From Mesorhizobium sp. (GTDB taxonomy: Bacteria > Pseudomonadota > Alphaproteobacteria > Rhizobiales > Rhizobiaceae), in the NCBI RefSeq assembly GCF_016793485.1, contig NZ_JAEULZ010000006.1, positions 154,083-218,082 of the forward strand: 64,000 nucleotides of DNA. Direction: 5' to 3'. The notes below the pieces were generated by a model. The model did not search any database and was not told the DNA's origin. It saw only the letters and a list, made by a program, of their open reading frames with translations. A program made the position numbers and the translations under genes. Shown in pieces: positions 32,577-43,495 of this stretch. Position 1 is the first letter of the stretch. Each line of letters opens with the position of its first letter.

Positions 32577-33002
32577 CTACCCACCCCGCCCCGGCCATGC
32601 CTTCTGGATGGCGGCGAAGAAGAACGCCGTCGTCAGACCGAACACGATCAGCCCGTTGACCGCCTCGATCGTGCCGAGCAGCATCCACTGCTTTTCCAGG
32701 TAGACGTCGGCGTGGCCGTAGCTGGTCATCGCGCCGAAGGAATAGAGCACGGCCGAGTTGAAATCCGGCAGCGCGCCGAGCCACACATAGAGCCACGCCC
32801 AGGCAAGCCCCTCCAGCCCGTGCAGCGTCGCGGCCGCGATCGCCAGAAGCCCGACCCCGGCGATGAAGCGGAAATGCGTGTTCCGCATCGACGCCACCTC
32901 CGGCACCAGCGCCCGCGTAATCAGCATGAACGCCGCGACATGGAACACCATCACCGCCACCGCCAGCGGCAGCCCGTATTCCCAGTCTGATGTCCACGAC
33001 AT
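32577..33002 (-). CDS. Small membrane protein with degenerate K+-channel pore
   Basis: A 141-residue membrane protein with about four helices. The segment SAVLYSFGAMTSYGHADVYL sits where two-TM potassium channels have YF..T..T.GYGD: the selectivity filter reads MTSYGHADV instead of TTVGYGDV. Downstream MLLGTIEAVNGLIVFGLTTA matches the second pore helix of channel-like proteins. It is likely a channel homologue that has lost K+ selectivity. ATG 33002 was chosen because the product then begins with a short polar stretch before helix 1. Confidence 0.65.
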   Translation of the reverse strand: MSWTSDWEYGLPLAVAVMVFHVAAFMLITRALVPEVASMRNTHFRFIAGVGLLAIAAATLHGLEGLAWAWLYVWLGALPDFNSAVLYSFGAMTSYGHADVYLEKQWMLLGTIEAVNGLIVFGLTTAFFFAAIQKAWPGRGG

Positions 33003-33207
33003 GCTTTTTCCTCCGCGCCCCGCCCGGCCGGTGCGCGCGTTGTCAGCGGAAGGCGGGGAGGTTGACCGATGGCAAAACACAAGGCGGATGGCAAGATGGG
33101 GATAGGACGGGCGAAGGATGCGCCCCCCGCCCGCTCTTCGTCATCCTTGCACACGCCGAGCATACAATGAGATAAGTAGAACAAATATAGCCTTGTGGAG
33201 AGCGAAT

Positions 33208-33471
33208 TTGGGCGGCGCGAAATTTAGCAGTGTAACAATACCCGAAATCCTGCTTTGCGCTTGGCTTATTCTATGTTTTATCTGGTATGTGAAGCATGGC
33301 GTACCTCAGATTCGTATGGCGTTAAAGCATGGAATCCAGAAAGCGCGACATAGGGTTTATCTTCAAGATATGGACCCAGTTCAGTTTTGGATTGGACTGA
33401 TATCGAACATATTGGGCTTAGTGCTTCCTCTGATCGCGTTATTTGCATTCTTTTTTTATAAACTTCGGTAA
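33208..33471 (+). CDS. Hypothetical AT-rich membrane protein
   Basis: An 87-residue protein with two helices (PEILLCAWLILCFIWYV and FWIGLISNILGLVLPLIALF, residues 12-28 and 62-81). TTG 33208 with GGAGAG upstream seems the best start. Base composition is clearly more AT-rich than the flanks, with unusual codon choice, suggesting recent acquisition. No family recognised. It overlaps no other gene and ends beside a broken GIY-YIG gene. Confidence 0.45.
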   Translation: MGGAKFSSVTIPEILLCAWLILCFIWYVKHGVPQIRMALKHGIQKARHRVYLQDMDPVQFWIGLISNILGLVLPLIALFAFFFYKLR

Positions 33472-33472
33472 C

Positions 33473-33722
33473 CGGGTTGGTCTTTTCGATAAGCTCGATC
33501 TTATTGTCGTGGCCATCGCTTCAGCGGCTTCTCGCGCTGGATGGCATCACGAATGTCGAAATGCTCCTCGTACCAGACGAGCCTCTGCACACCGTAGCGC
33601 GCGGTAAACTGCGAGCCCTTGCCTTGCTTGTGCTCGGGCATGCGCCGGCCGAGCCAGTTGGTCACGCCGATATAGATGGTGCCACGCTTCTGGCTGGCGG
33701 TCATGTAGACGTAGCCGGTCAT
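33473..33722 (-). pseudogene. Frameshifted GIY-YIG nuclease gene
   Basis: The intact frame (33501-33722) codes 73 residues: MTGYVYMTASQKRGTIYIGV, TNWLGRRMPEHKQGKGS, VWYEEHFDIRDAIQREK. Family members run about 90-100 residues and continue ...KRWRRQWKIELIEKTNPDW. Here the frame stops at CAA-TAA, but the next frame reads KIELIEKTNP (33502 down to 33473), so two bases of a Trp codon appear to be lost. The tail beyond NP is gone too. The catalytic GIY-YIG core is still encoded, so a shortened product is possible. Confidence 0.7.
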
Positions 33723-34106
33723 GCATTGACGGTATGAGGAGAGCCCAGAGGCAGCAAGGTCTGCTGTGTCGCGCGCTTCGCGAATGGCACGGCATGGATC
33801 CTATGGTCTACGCGACGGCCTTTGGCCTGCTCCGCCATAGGATGACGAATTCGTGGGTTGACGCGTCAGCGCTTCCAGCATGGACACCCCTTCCACCCAA
33901 TCCCTTGATTTCATTCACCCCACCAAAAAATCCGCCCCGTTTTATCCACGCCCCCAAAACCTCCTGCATAATCCTTCGCATCGCTCTCGCGGGAACCGGG
34001 TCCGGACCGGGGATCAGGGAGGGCGACGGCGCCGGATCGGTCGCGCCGGGCTGATAGCGGGCAGGCGGGCAACCGTTTGCCTGACATCATGCCCTTACGG
34101 CGGCGC
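33723..34106. other. Intergenic region before the structured element
   Basis: About 380 bases without a credible gene; open frames here overlap each other on both strands and have no ribosome binding sites. A pyrimidine-rich stretch lies at about 33890-33970. A possible -10-like CATAAT is at 33967-33972. Several small inverted repeats occur between 33990 and 34085. Part of this may belong to the RNA-like element that follows. Confidence 0.4.
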
Positions 34107-34434
34107 GGCTGGGTGATGAACCCCCAGATCCGGGCCTCAACGGAGACCAGCGGCAACGGCCGTGTCCTCCGCCGGGGCAAGAACGCCGGACGGGCGGCCG
34201 CAAGGTCGCATAAAAACTACAAGATGAGCGATCGAACGGCCGCCCGTCTTCCCACCTCCCGGCACCGGGAGCGCTCTTTGAATGGCCAGATGCTTCGGCA
34301 GGCGTGGCAACGACCACGCGTGCCGCAAGCCCAAACGGGCGTCGCGCCCTATGGCGCGCCCTCGCGGAGGCCAGCGAGCAAGGCGAGCGCGCGGCCGTGA
34401 GCGAAAGAAACCGACGTGGCAACGGATAGGTGCG
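34107..34434 (+). ncRNA. Candidate structured RNA element, copy A
   Basis: Positions 34107-34189 match 63973-63891 (minus) with six mismatches over 83 bases. Next come three hairpins: H1 34189-34200 with 34237-34248 (12 bp, 36-nt loop), H2 34256-34261 with 34266-34271, and H3 34291-34300, TGC-TTCG-GCA, a cUUCGg tetraloop. CGCTCTTTGA follows H2 and GGCGTGGCAACGA follows H3. In the other copy the sequences of these stems differ but pair equally well, which supports an RNA of this sense. An extra stretch of about 110 bases follows GTGGCAACG in this copy. No protein frame is conserved between copies. Family unknown to me. Confidence 0.6.
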
Positions 34435-34454
34435 TCGACTTTGGCGATTGGCGG

Positions 34455-34620
34455 TTCCTCGCCCCTGCGAAGCGGGGGAGAGGTGGATCGGTCCGCAGGA
34501 CCGAGACGGTGAGGGGGGAGCAACAGTCGCCGTTCGAGCCCGACCGGGACATGAAGGCGCTAAGACCCCCTCTCCGTCCGCTTCGCGGACACCTCTCCCC
34601 CGCTTCGCAGGGGCGAGGAA
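34455..34620. repeat. RIME-like palindromic element, copy 1
   Basis: 31-bp perfect inverted arms at 34455-34485 and 34590-34620 (beginning TTCCTCGCCCCTGCGAAGCG and ending CGCTTCGCAGGGGCGAGGAA) enclose about 104 bases. It resembles Rhizobium intergenic mosaic elements. It sits directly after structured element A and before trpF; the same pair, in the same relative order, occurs on the minus strand at 63564-63973. Confidence 0.8.
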
Positions 34621-34694
34621 ATAGCGCCAAGCGAACAAACCGCCCGTGAGCGGAAATCTCGACTTTCCCGCCGTTTCATGCCACTTCCCGCGCC

Positions 34695-35354
34695 ATGGCA
34701 TTCGACATCAAGATATGCGGCCTCAGCACGGCCGAGGCGCTGGACGCAGCGCTGGCGGGCGGCGCGACGCATGTCGGCTTCATTTTTTTCCCCAAAAGCC
34801 CGCGCAACATCGCGCCCGTCGAGGCCGGCCAGTTGCGAAAGGCGGCCGCCGGTCGCGCAAAAGCTGTGGCGGTCACGGTCGATGCGGATGATGCCTTCCT
34901 GGATGAGATCGTCGCCGCGATGGCGCCCGACATGCTGCAGCTTCACGGCCACGAGACGCCCGCGCACGTCGCCGAAGTGAAGGCGCGCTACGGCCTGCCG
35001 GTCATGAAGGCGTTTTCGGTGCGCGACGCGGCCGACCTCGCCGGGCTGGACGCATATCGCGGCATCGCCGACCGCTTCCTGTTCGACGCCAAGCCGCCCA
35101 AGGGGGCCGAGCTTCCCGGCGGCAACGGCGTGCCGTTCGACTGGACGGTGCTGGCCGCACTCGATCCCGATATCGACTACATGCTGTCGGGCGGGCTGAA
35201 CGCCGCCAATATCGGCGAGGCGCTGCGCCTCGTCAGCCCCGCCGGCATCGACATTTCGTCGGGCGTCGAGAGCGCGGCGGGCGTCAAGGACCCTGCGCTG
35301 ATCGAGGCCTTCTTCCGAGCCGTGCGCGCCGCGAGAGAGAAAAACGCCGCATAA
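34695..35354 (+). CDS. trpF: Phosphoribosylanthranilate isomerase
   Basis: A 219-residue TIM barrel for step three of tryptophan synthesis. The general base is Cys8 in FDIKICGL; phosphate-binding loops are recognisable in LQLHGHET, DAKPPKG and MLSGGLNAANI with ISSGVESAAGVKD. ATG 34695 is preceded only by a weak ribosome binding site. It leads the trpFBA-accD-folC run, with trpB starting 76 bases on. Confidence 0.95.
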   Translation: MAFDIKICGLSTAEALDAALAGGATHVGFIFFPKSPRNIAPVEAGQLRKAAAGRAKAVAVTVDADDAFLDEIVAAMAPDMLQLHGHETPAHVAEVKARYGLPVMKAFSVRDAADLAGLDAYRGIADRFLFDAKPPKGAELPGGNGVPFDWTVLAALDPDIDYMLSGGLNAANIGEALRLVSPAGIDISSGVESAAGVKDPALIEAFFRAVRAAREKNAA

Positions 35355-35430
35355 CTTGCGTCCCGGCCCCGGAAAAGGCTAAGCGAAACCGAGCGGCGGC
35401 CGGAGACGGGCCGCCCATCCGGGAAACGCC

Positions 35431-36651
<1,221 letters not shown>

Positions 36652-36653
36652 TC

Positions 36654-37484
36654 ATGGCCGACACCCGCATCGACCGCCGCATGGCGAATCTGAAAGCCGA
36701 GGGTCGCCCGGCGCTCGTCACCTATTTCATGGGCGGCGACCCCGACTACGCGACCTCGCTCAAGATCATGAAGGCGCTGCCGAAGTCAGGCAGCGATGTC
36801 ATCGAGCTTGGCATGCCCTTCTCCGACCCGATGGCCGACGGCCCGGCGATCCAGGCCGCCGGCCTGCGCGCGCTGAAGGCCGGCCAGACGCTCGCCAAGA
36901 CGCTCGCCATGGCCGCGGATTTCCGCAAGTCGGACGACGAGACCCCGATCGTCCTGATGGGCTACTACAACCCGATCTATATCTACGGCGTCGACCGCTT
37001 CCTCACCGACGCGAAAGCCGCCGGCATCGACGGGCTGATCGTGGTCGACCTGCCGCCGGAGATGGACGAGGAACTGTGCATTCCGGCACTGAAGGCCGGC
37101 ATCAACTTCATCCGCCTCGCCACGCCAACGACCGACGACAAGCGCCTGCCCAAGGTGCTGCAGAACACGTCCGGCTTCGTCTACTACGTCTCGATGACCG
37201 GCATCACCGGCTCGGCGCTTGCCGACACCGCGAAGGTTGGCGCCGCCGTCAAGCGCATCAAGGCGCATACGGTGCTTCCGATCTGCGTCGGCTTCGGCGT
37301 CAAGACCGCCGAGCAGGCGCGAGCCATCGGCGCATCCGCTGACGGCGTCGTGGTCGGTACCGCCATCGTCAACGCCGTTGCGGAGGCGGGTGCCGCCGCG
37401 ACCGATCCGGCGGAAGCCGTCACCACACTGGTCAGCAGCCTCGCGCAGGGCGTTCGCTCCGCCCGCCTTGCTGCCGCCGAATAG
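36654..37484 (+). CDS. trpA: Tryptophan synthase alpha chain
   Basis: A 276-residue TIM barrel. Catalytic Glu51 and Asp62 are in [17 protein letters not shown]; phosphate-binding loops include [11 protein letters not shown] and [12 protein letters not shown] 36654 gives [10 protein letters not shown], the normal length. It cleaves indole-3-glycerol phosphate and channels indole to TrpB. Confidence 0.96.
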   Translation: MADTRIDRRMANLKAEGRPALVTYFMGGDPDYATSLKIMKALPKSGSDVIELGMPFSDPMADGPAIQAAGLRALKAGQTLAKTLAMAADFRKSDDETPIVLMGYYNPIYIYGVDRFLTDAKAAGIDGLIVVDLPPEMDEELCIPALKAGINFIRLATPTTDDKRLPKVLQNTSGFVYYVSMTGITGSALADTAKVGAAVKRIKAHTVLPICVGFGVKTAEQARAIGASADGVVVGTAIVNAVAEAGAAATDPAEAVTTLVSSLAQGVRSARLAAAE

Positions 37485-37520
37485 TCTTCCCATCTTCTCC
37501 CGAAACGGGATTGTTTCACG

Positions 37521-38444
37521 ATGAACTGGATCACCAATTTTGTCCGCCCCCGCATCAACTCGATGCTCGGCCGCCGCGACATACCGGAAAACCTCTGGAT
37601 CAAGGATCCGGAGAGCGGCGAGATGGTGTTCCACAAGGACCTCGAGGAAAACCAGTACGTTATCCCCTCGTCTGGCCACCACATGAAGATTTCGGCCAAG
37701 GAGCGGCTGAAATTCTTCTTCGACAATGGCGAATACGACCTTCTCGAAAATCCGAAGGTCGTTCTCGACCCGCTGAAGTTCCGCGACGAGAAGCGCTATA
37801 CCGACCGCCTCAGGGACGCCAAGTCCAAGACGCAGCTCGAGGACGCGATCCTGAACGCGACAGGTTCCGTTGAAGGTTTGCCCGTTGTCGCCACCGTGCA
37901 GGATTTCGCCTTCATGGGCGGCTCGCTCGGCATGGCTGCCGGCGACGCGATCGTCCACGGCTTCGAGACCGCCTTTGCGATGAAGCGTCCGCTGGTGTTG
38001 TTTGCCGCGTCTGGCGGCGCGCGCATGCAGGAAGGCATCCTGTCGCTCATGCAGCTTCCGCGCACGACGGTGGGCGTCGATCGGCTGAAGGAAGCCGGGC
38101 TGCCCTACATCGTCGTGCTGACCAATCCGACGACCGGCGGCGTAACCGCCTCCTATGCAATGCTTGGCGACGTTCACATCGCCGAGCCGGGCGCCCTGAT
38201 CGGCTTTGCCGGCCCGCGCGTCATCGAGCAGACCATCCGCGAAAAGCTGCCGGAAGGGTTCCAGCGCGCCGAATATCTGATGGAGCACGGCATGGTCGAC
38301 ATGGTCGTCTCCCGCCTCGAATTGCGTTCGACGATTGCTCGGCTGCTGAAAATCCTGATGAAGACACCGATGCCGGTTGCTCCGATCGAGCCGGAAATCC
38401 TGCCGCCGGCGCTCGTTGCCGCGGAGGCGCGTCCCGGCGTCTAG
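37521..38444 (+). CDS. accD: Acetyl-CoA carboxylase carboxyltransferase subunit beta
   Basis: A 307-residue crotonase-fold subunit with the oxyanion-hole segment [13 protein letters not shown] and [15 protein letters not shown]. The N-terminal zinc ribbon found in many AccD proteins is absent: the region [19 protein letters not shown] and [12 protein letters not shown] has no Cys, although its outline is kept. Rhizobial AccD proteins commonly have a reduced ribbon. It pairs with AccA to carboxylate acetyl-CoA. Confidence 0.94.
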   Translation: MNWITNFVRPRINSMLGRRDIPENLWIKDPESGEMVFHKDLEENQYVIPSSGHHMKISAKERLKFFFDNGEYDLLENPKVVLDPLKFRDEKRYTDRLRDAKSKTQLEDAILNATGSVEGLPVVATVQDFAFMGGSLGMAAGDAIVHGFETAFAMKRPLVLFAASGGARMQEGILSLMQLPRTTVGVDRLKEAGLPYIVVLTNPTTGGVTASYAMLGDVHIAEPGALIGFAGPRVIEQTIREKLPEGFQRAEYLMEHGMVDMVVSRLELRSTIARLLKILMKTPMPVAPIEPEILPPALVAAEARPGV

Positions 38445-38477
38445 CAATCGGCCGGCATCTCGGCCCTGGAACCTTCG

Positions 38478-39809
38478 ATGACCAGCCTTCTCGCCGATCT
38501 GGAAATCGAGCGCCTCATGGCGCTGCACCCGAAAGGCTATGATCTTTCGCTGGATCGGGTATCGCGGCTGCTGGATCGTCTCGGCAATCCGCAGCACAAG
38601 CTGCCGCCGGTCATCCACATCGCCGGCACGAACGGCAAGGGCTCCGCCGCCGCGTTTTCGCGGGCGTTGCTGGAAGAGGCCGGCTACCGCGTCCACGTCC
38701 ACACCTCGCCGCATTTGGTCAACTGGCACGAGCGCTACCGGCTCGCCGCCGAGGGGGGCGGCAGGCTGGTGGACGACGAACTGCTGGCGAAAACAATAGC
38801 CCGCGTCGCCGAGGCCAATCGGGGCGAAACCATCACCGTCTTCGAAATCCTGACTGCGGTTGGCTTCCTGCTCTTTGCGGAAAATCCTGCAGACGCGGTG
38901 ATCCTCGAAGTCGGACTTGGTGGTCGCTTCGACGCGACCAATGTGATCAAGAGCCCCGCCGTATCGCTCATCATGCCGGTCTCGCTCGACCATGAGGCCT
39001 ATCTCGGTGACCGGGTAGAGCTCATCGCGGCCGAAAAGGCCGGCATCATCAAGCGCGGCTGCCCTGTTGTCATCGGCGCGCAGGAGACCGATGCGGCCAG
39101 GATCGTGCTGGAGGAGACGGCCGAGCGGCTGGACTGCCCGGTTCAGGTCTACGGTCAGGACTTCCTCGCCTACGAGGAGAACGGCCGCATGGTTTATCAG
39201 GACAGCGATGGCCTGATGGATCTGCCGTCACCGATCCTGCCTGGCCGTCACCAATATGCCAACGCCGCCGCTGCCATCGCTGCGGTCCGCGCGGCAGGCT
39301 TCGATATCGATCATGCCGCAGCCGAGCGCGCCATGCGCAGCGCTTCATGGCCGGGACGCATGCAGCGGCTCCAGTCCGGGCATCTGGTTGATCTTGCGCC
39401 GAAGGGCGCTGAACTCTGGCTCGATGGCGGACACAATCCCGGCGCGGGCATGGTCGTCGCCGAAGCGCTGGTCGAGCAGGAGGAGAAGCAACCCCGGCCG
39501 CTCTTCCTCATCGCGGGCATGATCAACACCAAGGATCAGGCCGGCTACTTCCGCGCCTTCCACGGCATGGCTCGGCATGTCTACACGGTTCCTGTCGGCA
39601 TGTCGGATGCCGGCGTTCCCAATGCGGAGCTGGCGCTGAGGGCGCAGGAAGCCGGCCTTTCGGCAGAACCGGTCGCGTCGGTCCCCAACGCGCTCATGTT
39701 GCTTCGTGACACGTGGGACGGGCGTGAGATAGCGCCGCGTATCCTGATCGGCGGGTCACTGTACCTGGCGGGCGAGGTGCTGGCAGAGAACGGAACGCCG
39801 CCTACCTAA
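38478..39809 (+). CDS. folC: Folylpolyglutamate/dihydrofolate synthase
   Basis: A 443-residue Mur-ligase-family enzyme with P-loop IAGTNGKGSAAAF and ATP/substrate motifs HTSPHLVNWHERYR, EVGLGGRFDATN and WLDGGHNPGAGM. It adds glutamate to folates and supplies the folate pool used by DmmD, MgdC and other C1 enzymes. It follows accD by 33 bases, as usual in alphaproteobacteria. Confidence 0.94.
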   Translation: MTSLLADLEIERLMALHPKGYDLSLDRVSRLLDRLGNPQHKLPPVIHIAGTNGKGSAAAFSRALLEEAGYRVHVHTSPHLVNWHERYRLAAEGGGRLVDDELLAKTIARVAEANRGETITVFEILTAVGFLLFAENPADAVILEVGLGGRFDATNVIKSPAVSLIMPVSLDHEAYLGDRVELIAAEKAGIIKRGCPVVIGAQETDAARIVLEETAERLDCPVQVYGQDFLAYEENGRMVYQDSDGLMDLPSPILPGRHQYANAAAAIAAVRAAGFDIDHAAAERAMRSASWPGRMQRLQSGHLVDLAPKGAELWLDGGHNPGAGMVVAEALVEQEEKQPRPLFLIAGMINTKDQAGYFRAFHGMARHVYTVPVGMSDAGVPNAELALRAQEAGLSAEPVASVPNALMLLRDTWDGREIAPRILIGGSLYLAGEVLAENGTPPT

Positions 39810-39828
39810 CCTGCTGAAAGGATTCTGG

Positions 39829-39865
39829 ATATCATTGATATGCCTTAGATATATCAGTGATATAT
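39829..39865. repeat. Two tandem AT-rich palindromes in a convergent gap
   Basis: ATATCATTGATAT (39829-39841) and ATATATCAGTGATATAT (39849-39865) are odd-length perfect palindromes sharing the core TATCA-N-TGATA, with centres 22 bases apart (about two helical turns) and each followed by GCC. They stand in the convergent gap between folC and erpA, where no promoter is expected. They look like protein-binding sites. Confidence 0.55.
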
Positions 39866-39935
39866 GCCTACGCGGAAAGTGACGTGCACGCGCCGGACGC
39901 GCGATTGCGTCTCGCGGAAGACATTTCAGATTGTC

Positions 39936-40283
39936 TCAGATTGAGAAGCTGGTTCCGCAGCCGCACGACGCAACTGCATTGGGATTCTTGATCTGGAAGG
40001 ACTGGCCCATCAGGTCATCGACGAAGTCGATGACGGAGCCACCCATATAGACCAACGACAGGTCGTCGATCAGGACGGTCGCGCCATGCTTCTCGATGGC
40101 GACGTCGTCTTCATTCCTGGATTCCACAAGGTCGAACTTGTAGGAGAAGCCTGAACAGCCGCCGCCCTCGACCGACACACGCAGCGCGATCTTGCCCGGT
40201 TCGCCCGCGACGATCTTGGCCACGCGCTTCGCCGCAGCGTCGGTCACATCGACTTTCATCGTGGTCTTGGCGTCTGCGCCCAT
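39936..40283 (-). CDS. erpA: Iron-sulfur cluster insertion protein, ErpA/IscA type
   Basis: A 115-residue A-type carrier. The three cluster ligands are in [11 protein letters not shown] and the C-terminal [21 protein letters not shown] precedes ATG 40283; a longer start at 40325 and a shorter one at 40259 are possible. It delivers clusters to apoproteins, of which this window encodes several (dmmB, mgdC, the cyclase). It is divergent from dgt. Confidence 0.9.
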   Translation of the reverse strand: MGADAKTTMKVDVTDAAAKRVAKIVAGEPGKIALRVSVEGGGCSGFSYKFDLVESRNEDDVAIEKHGATVLIDDLSLVYMGGSVIDFVDDLMGQSFQIKNPNAVASCGCGTSFSI

Positions 40284-40364
40284 GGTATCGCCCTCGGCGT
40301 CACCTTGCGTTTCTGTTTGCATCATAGCTATGAACGGAGGCGGGACAAGTCAACGGGCAGAGCC

Positions 40365-41579
40365 ATGACGACGGAGCTTGGCGACATAGGCTTTGGCTAC
40401 CGCCCCCGCGCGCCCTATGCCTGCGACCCCGCCCAGACGCGCGGACGCCTGCAGCCGGAGCCGGAAAGCCCGACCCGTACCCCTTTCCAGCGCGACCGCG
40501 ACCGCATCATCCATTCGACCGCCTTCCGGCGTCTCAAGCACAAGACGCAGGTCTTCATCGCTCACGAGGGCGACCACTATCGTACGCGCCTGACCCACAC
40601 GATCGAGGTCGCCCAGATCGCCCGCGCGCTCGCCCGGGCATTGCGCTGCGACGAGGATCTCGCCGAGGCCATCGCGCTGGTGCACGACTTCGGCCACACG
40701 CCTTTCGGCCACACGGGCGAGGATGCGCTCAACCTGAAAATGGCGCAGTGGGGCGGTTTCGACCACAACGCCCAGTCGCTGCGCATCGTGACACGGCTGG
40801 AACGCCGCTATGCCGAATTCGACGGCCTCAATCTGAGTTGGGAGACGCTGGAAGGCTTGGTCAAGCACAACGGCCCGCTGACGAATTCCTCGGGAAAAGG
40901 GCTGAAAGGACCGGTGCCGCAGGCCATCCGCGACTTTTCCGAGCTTTTCGACCTCTGCCTCGACAAACATGCGAGCCTGGAGGCCCAATGCGCGGCCATC
41001 GCCGACGACATCGCCTACAACACGCATGACATCGATGACGGCCTGCGGGCGGGATTGCTTTCACTCGATATGCTGGAGAGCGTCAGCCTGCCAGCCGGCA
41101 TCCTCAGGGCCGTGCGCGAACGCTACCCACATCTCGACCCCGTCCGTGTCGGCCACGAACTGATGCGTCGCCAGATTACGGTCATGGTCGAGGATGTCAT
41201 TGCCACAACGACCGCCCGTCTGGCGCGCCTGAGGCCGGAAAGCGCCGACGACGTGCGCAATGCCGGCAAGACGATGGTGACCTTTTCCGACGGCCTTGGC
41301 GCACAGGAGAAGGAGCTCAAGGCGTTCCTCTACAAGCACCTCTACCGGGCGCCGGATGTCATGCGTGTCCGGGCGGATGCCGAACGCGTCGTGCTCGATC
41401 TCTTCGACGCCTATTTTGCAGACCCGCGCCTCATGCCGGAAGGCTGGCGCGAGGGCCTGGACCGCGCCGGCGACCGCGTCAAGGCGCGCGATGTCGCGGA
41501 TTTCCTGGCCGGCATGACAGACACCTACGCGCTCAAGGAGCATCGCCGCTTGTTTGACCATACGCCCGATTTAAGCTAG
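40365..41579 (+). CDS. dgt: Deoxyguanosinetriphosphate triphosphohydrolase-like protein
   Basis: A 404-residue HD-domain phosphohydrolase. Metal ligands lie in [29 protein letters not shown] and [11 protein letters not shown]. Such proteins hydrolyse dNTPs to nucleoside and triphosphate. ATG 40365 gives [13 protein letters not shown], the usual start in Rhizobiales. argS follows. Confidence 0.92.
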   Translation: MTTELGDIGFGYRPRAPYACDPAQTRGRLQPEPESPTRTPFQRDRDRIIHSTAFRRLKHKTQVFIAHEGDHYRTRLTHTIEVAQIARALARALRCDEDLAEAIALVHDFGHTPFGHTGEDALNLKMAQWGGFDHNAQSLRIVTRLERRYAEFDGLNLSWETLEGLVKHNGPLTNSSGKGLKGPVPQAIRDFSELFDLCLDKHASLEAQCAAIADDIAYNTHDIDDGLRAGLLSLDMLESVSLPAGILRAVRERYPHLDPVRVGHELMRRQITVMVEDVIATTTARLARLRPESADDVRNAGKTMVTFSDGLGAQEKELKAFLYKHLYRAPDVMRVRADAERVVLDLFDAYFADPRLMPEGWREGLDRAGDRVKARDVADFLAGMTDTYALKEHRRLFDHTPDLS

Positions 41580-41632
41580 GGCGCCGCAAGAATGCGGCAT
41601 TCGCGCCGCCGTGCCGATTTCCAGAGATGACA

Positions 41633-43390
41633 ATGAATATCTTCGCCGATTTCAATGAGCGGGTCGTAAAGGTCGTTCAGGGACTGGGGCTAAAGGACAA
41701 GGACGGGGCCGACCTCGACCTGTCGCGCATCGCCGTCGAGCCGCCTCGAGATGCCAGCCATGGCGACCTGGCGACCAACGCTGCAATGGTACTGGCGAAG
41801 CCCACGGGACAGAATCCCCGCGCGCTGGCCGAAACCATCGCGGCCGTCCTTCGGCAGGACAAGGATGTCGTCAAGGTGGATGTGGCCGGTCCGGGCTTCG
41901 TCAACCTCAAGCTTTCCGACGCTTTCTGGCAGGTTCACCTCGCATCGATCCTCGCGGATGGTAAGAGTTACGGCCGCTCCACCATCGGCGGCGGCAGGAA
42001 GACCAACGTCGAATACGTCTCGGCCAATCCGACTGGTCCCATGCATGTCGGCCACTGCCGCGGCGCGGTCGTCGGCGATGCGCTGGCGAACCTGCTGGCT
42101 TTTGCCGGCTACGACGTCACCAAGGAATACCTGATCAACGACGCCGGCTCGCAGATCGACGTGCTGGGCCGCTCCGCATTCCTGCGCTACCGGCAGGCGC
42201 TCGGCGATGACATCGGCGAGATCCCGGCGGGCCTTTACCCCGGCGACTACCTTGTGCTGGTCGGCGAGGACCTTGCCGCCGATTTCGGGCGCGACCTGCT
42301 GCAGATGCCGGAAGACGAGGCGCTGGCAATCGTCAAGGACCGCACCGTTGCCGCCATGATGGTCATGATCCGCGAGGATCTGGCTTTGCTCAACGTCCAC
42401 CACGAGGTGTTCTTCTCGGAGCGCACGCTACACGCGGACAATGCGAAGGCGATCCGCGAGGCGATCAGCGACCTCACCCTCAAGGGCCACATATACAAGG
42501 GCAAGCTGCCGCCCCCCAAGGGCGAAAAGCCCGACGACTGGGAAGATCGCGAGCAGACGCTGTTCCGGTCGACCGAGGTCGGCGACGACATGGACCGTCC
42601 TCTGGTCAAGTCGGACGGCTCCTACACCTATTTCGCCGCCGATGTGGCCTATCTTAAAGACAAGGTGGATCGCGGCTTCGAGAAGCTGATCTTCGTGCTG
42701 GGCGCCGATCACGGCGGCTACGTCAAGCGCATGGAGGCGCTCGCCAAGGCGGTCACCGATGGCAAGGTGGAGCTGACGGTGCTGTTGTGCCAGCTCGTAA
42801 AGCTCTTCCGCGACGGCGAGCCCGTCCGCATGTCCAAGCGTTCAGGCGATTTCATCACTTTGCGCGATGTGGTGGACGAAGTCGGGCGCGACCCGATCCG
42901 CTTCATGATGCTCTATCGCAAGAACGACGCGCCGCTTGACTTCGACTTCGCCAAGGTCACCGAGCAGTCGAAGGACAACCCGGTCTTCTACGTGCAGTAT
43001 GCCTCGGCGCGCTGCCATTCGGTGTTCCGGCAGGCAAAGGAGCAGCTTCCCGGCCAGGAATTTGCCCGCAAAACGCTTCAATCCGCGAGCGGCCTGTTGG
43101 CAGACGAAGGGGAGTTGGGGCTGATCCGCAAGCTCGCGGAGTACCCGCGCATGATCGAATCGGCGGCGCTGGCGCTCGAGCCGCACCGCATGGCTTTTTA
43201 CCTCTATGATCTCGCCAGCGCGTTCCACAGCCAGTGGAATCGTGGCACGGATAACGTGGACTTACGTTTTGTTAAGGTTAACGAACCAGAATTGACCAAT
43301 GCCAGACTCGGGCTGGTGCAGGCTGTTTCGGATGTCTTGACATCCGGTCTGGCGTTGATCGGAGCGGATGCGCCAACCGAGATGCGCTAG
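41633..43390 (+). CDS. argS: Arginyl-tRNA synthetase
   Basis: A class I synthetase of 585 residues from ATG 41633 ([13 protein letters not shown]); the ATG two codons earlier is equally placed for AGAG, so the start is uncertain by two residues. The HIGH motif is [14 protein letters not shown] and the KMSK-like loop is [10 protein letters not shown]. The C-terminal anticodon-binding domain ends [17 protein letters not shown]. Confidence 0.95.
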   Translation: MNIFADFNERVVKVVQGLGLKDKDGADLDLSRIAVEPPRDASHGDLATNAAMVLAKPTGQNPRALAETIAAVLRQDKDVVKVDVAGPGFVNLKLSDAFWQVHLASILADGKSYGRSTIGGGRKTNVEYVSANPTGPMHVGHCRGAVVGDALANLLAFAGYDVTKEYLINDAGSQIDVLGRSAFLRYRQALGDDIGEIPAGLYPGDYLVLVGEDLAADFGRDLLQMPEDEALAIVKDRTVAAMMVMIREDLALLNVHHEVFFSERTLHADNAKAIREAISDLTLKGHIYKGKLPPPKGEKPDDWEDREQTLFRSTEVGDDMDRPLVKSDGSYTYFAADVAYLKDKVDRGFEKLIFVLGADHGGYVKRMEALAKAVTDGKVELTVLLCQLVKLFRDGEPVRMSKRSGDFITLRDVVDEVGRDPIRFMMLYRKNDAPLDFDFAKVTEQSKDNPVFYVQYASARCHSVFRQAKEQLPGQEFARKTLQSASGLLADEGELGLIRKLAEYPRMIESAALALEPHRMAFYLYDLASAFHSQWNRGTDNVDLRFVKVNEPELTNARLGLVQAVSDVLTSGLALIGADAPTEMR

Positions 43391-43495
43391 GCCGAAACCG
43401 GACAAAAACCTGTCACCATTTGCCCACATTGCGCTGGTAGGGACCAAAACCTGCGCGACGCCAAGGCGTCCGAATGTGTGCGAGTTCGGGAAGAC

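Noticed and set aside
33911-34180. Minus-strand open frame overlapping element A (and a similar frame at 63759-63992)
   Set aside because: The shared peptide arises only because the 83-base DNA block is repeated; outside it the two frames have nothing in common.
34077-34400. Open frame of 107 codons across structured element A
   Set aside because: The second copy of the element keeps hairpins but ends this frame early; codon content is Arg/Ser-rich and there is no ribosome binding site. RNA structure explains the conservation better.
34107-34434. Element A as 6S RNA, 4.5S RNA, tmRNA or RNase P RNA
   Set aside because: None of the core motifs of these RNAs is present, and each is normally single-copy, while this element occurs twice.
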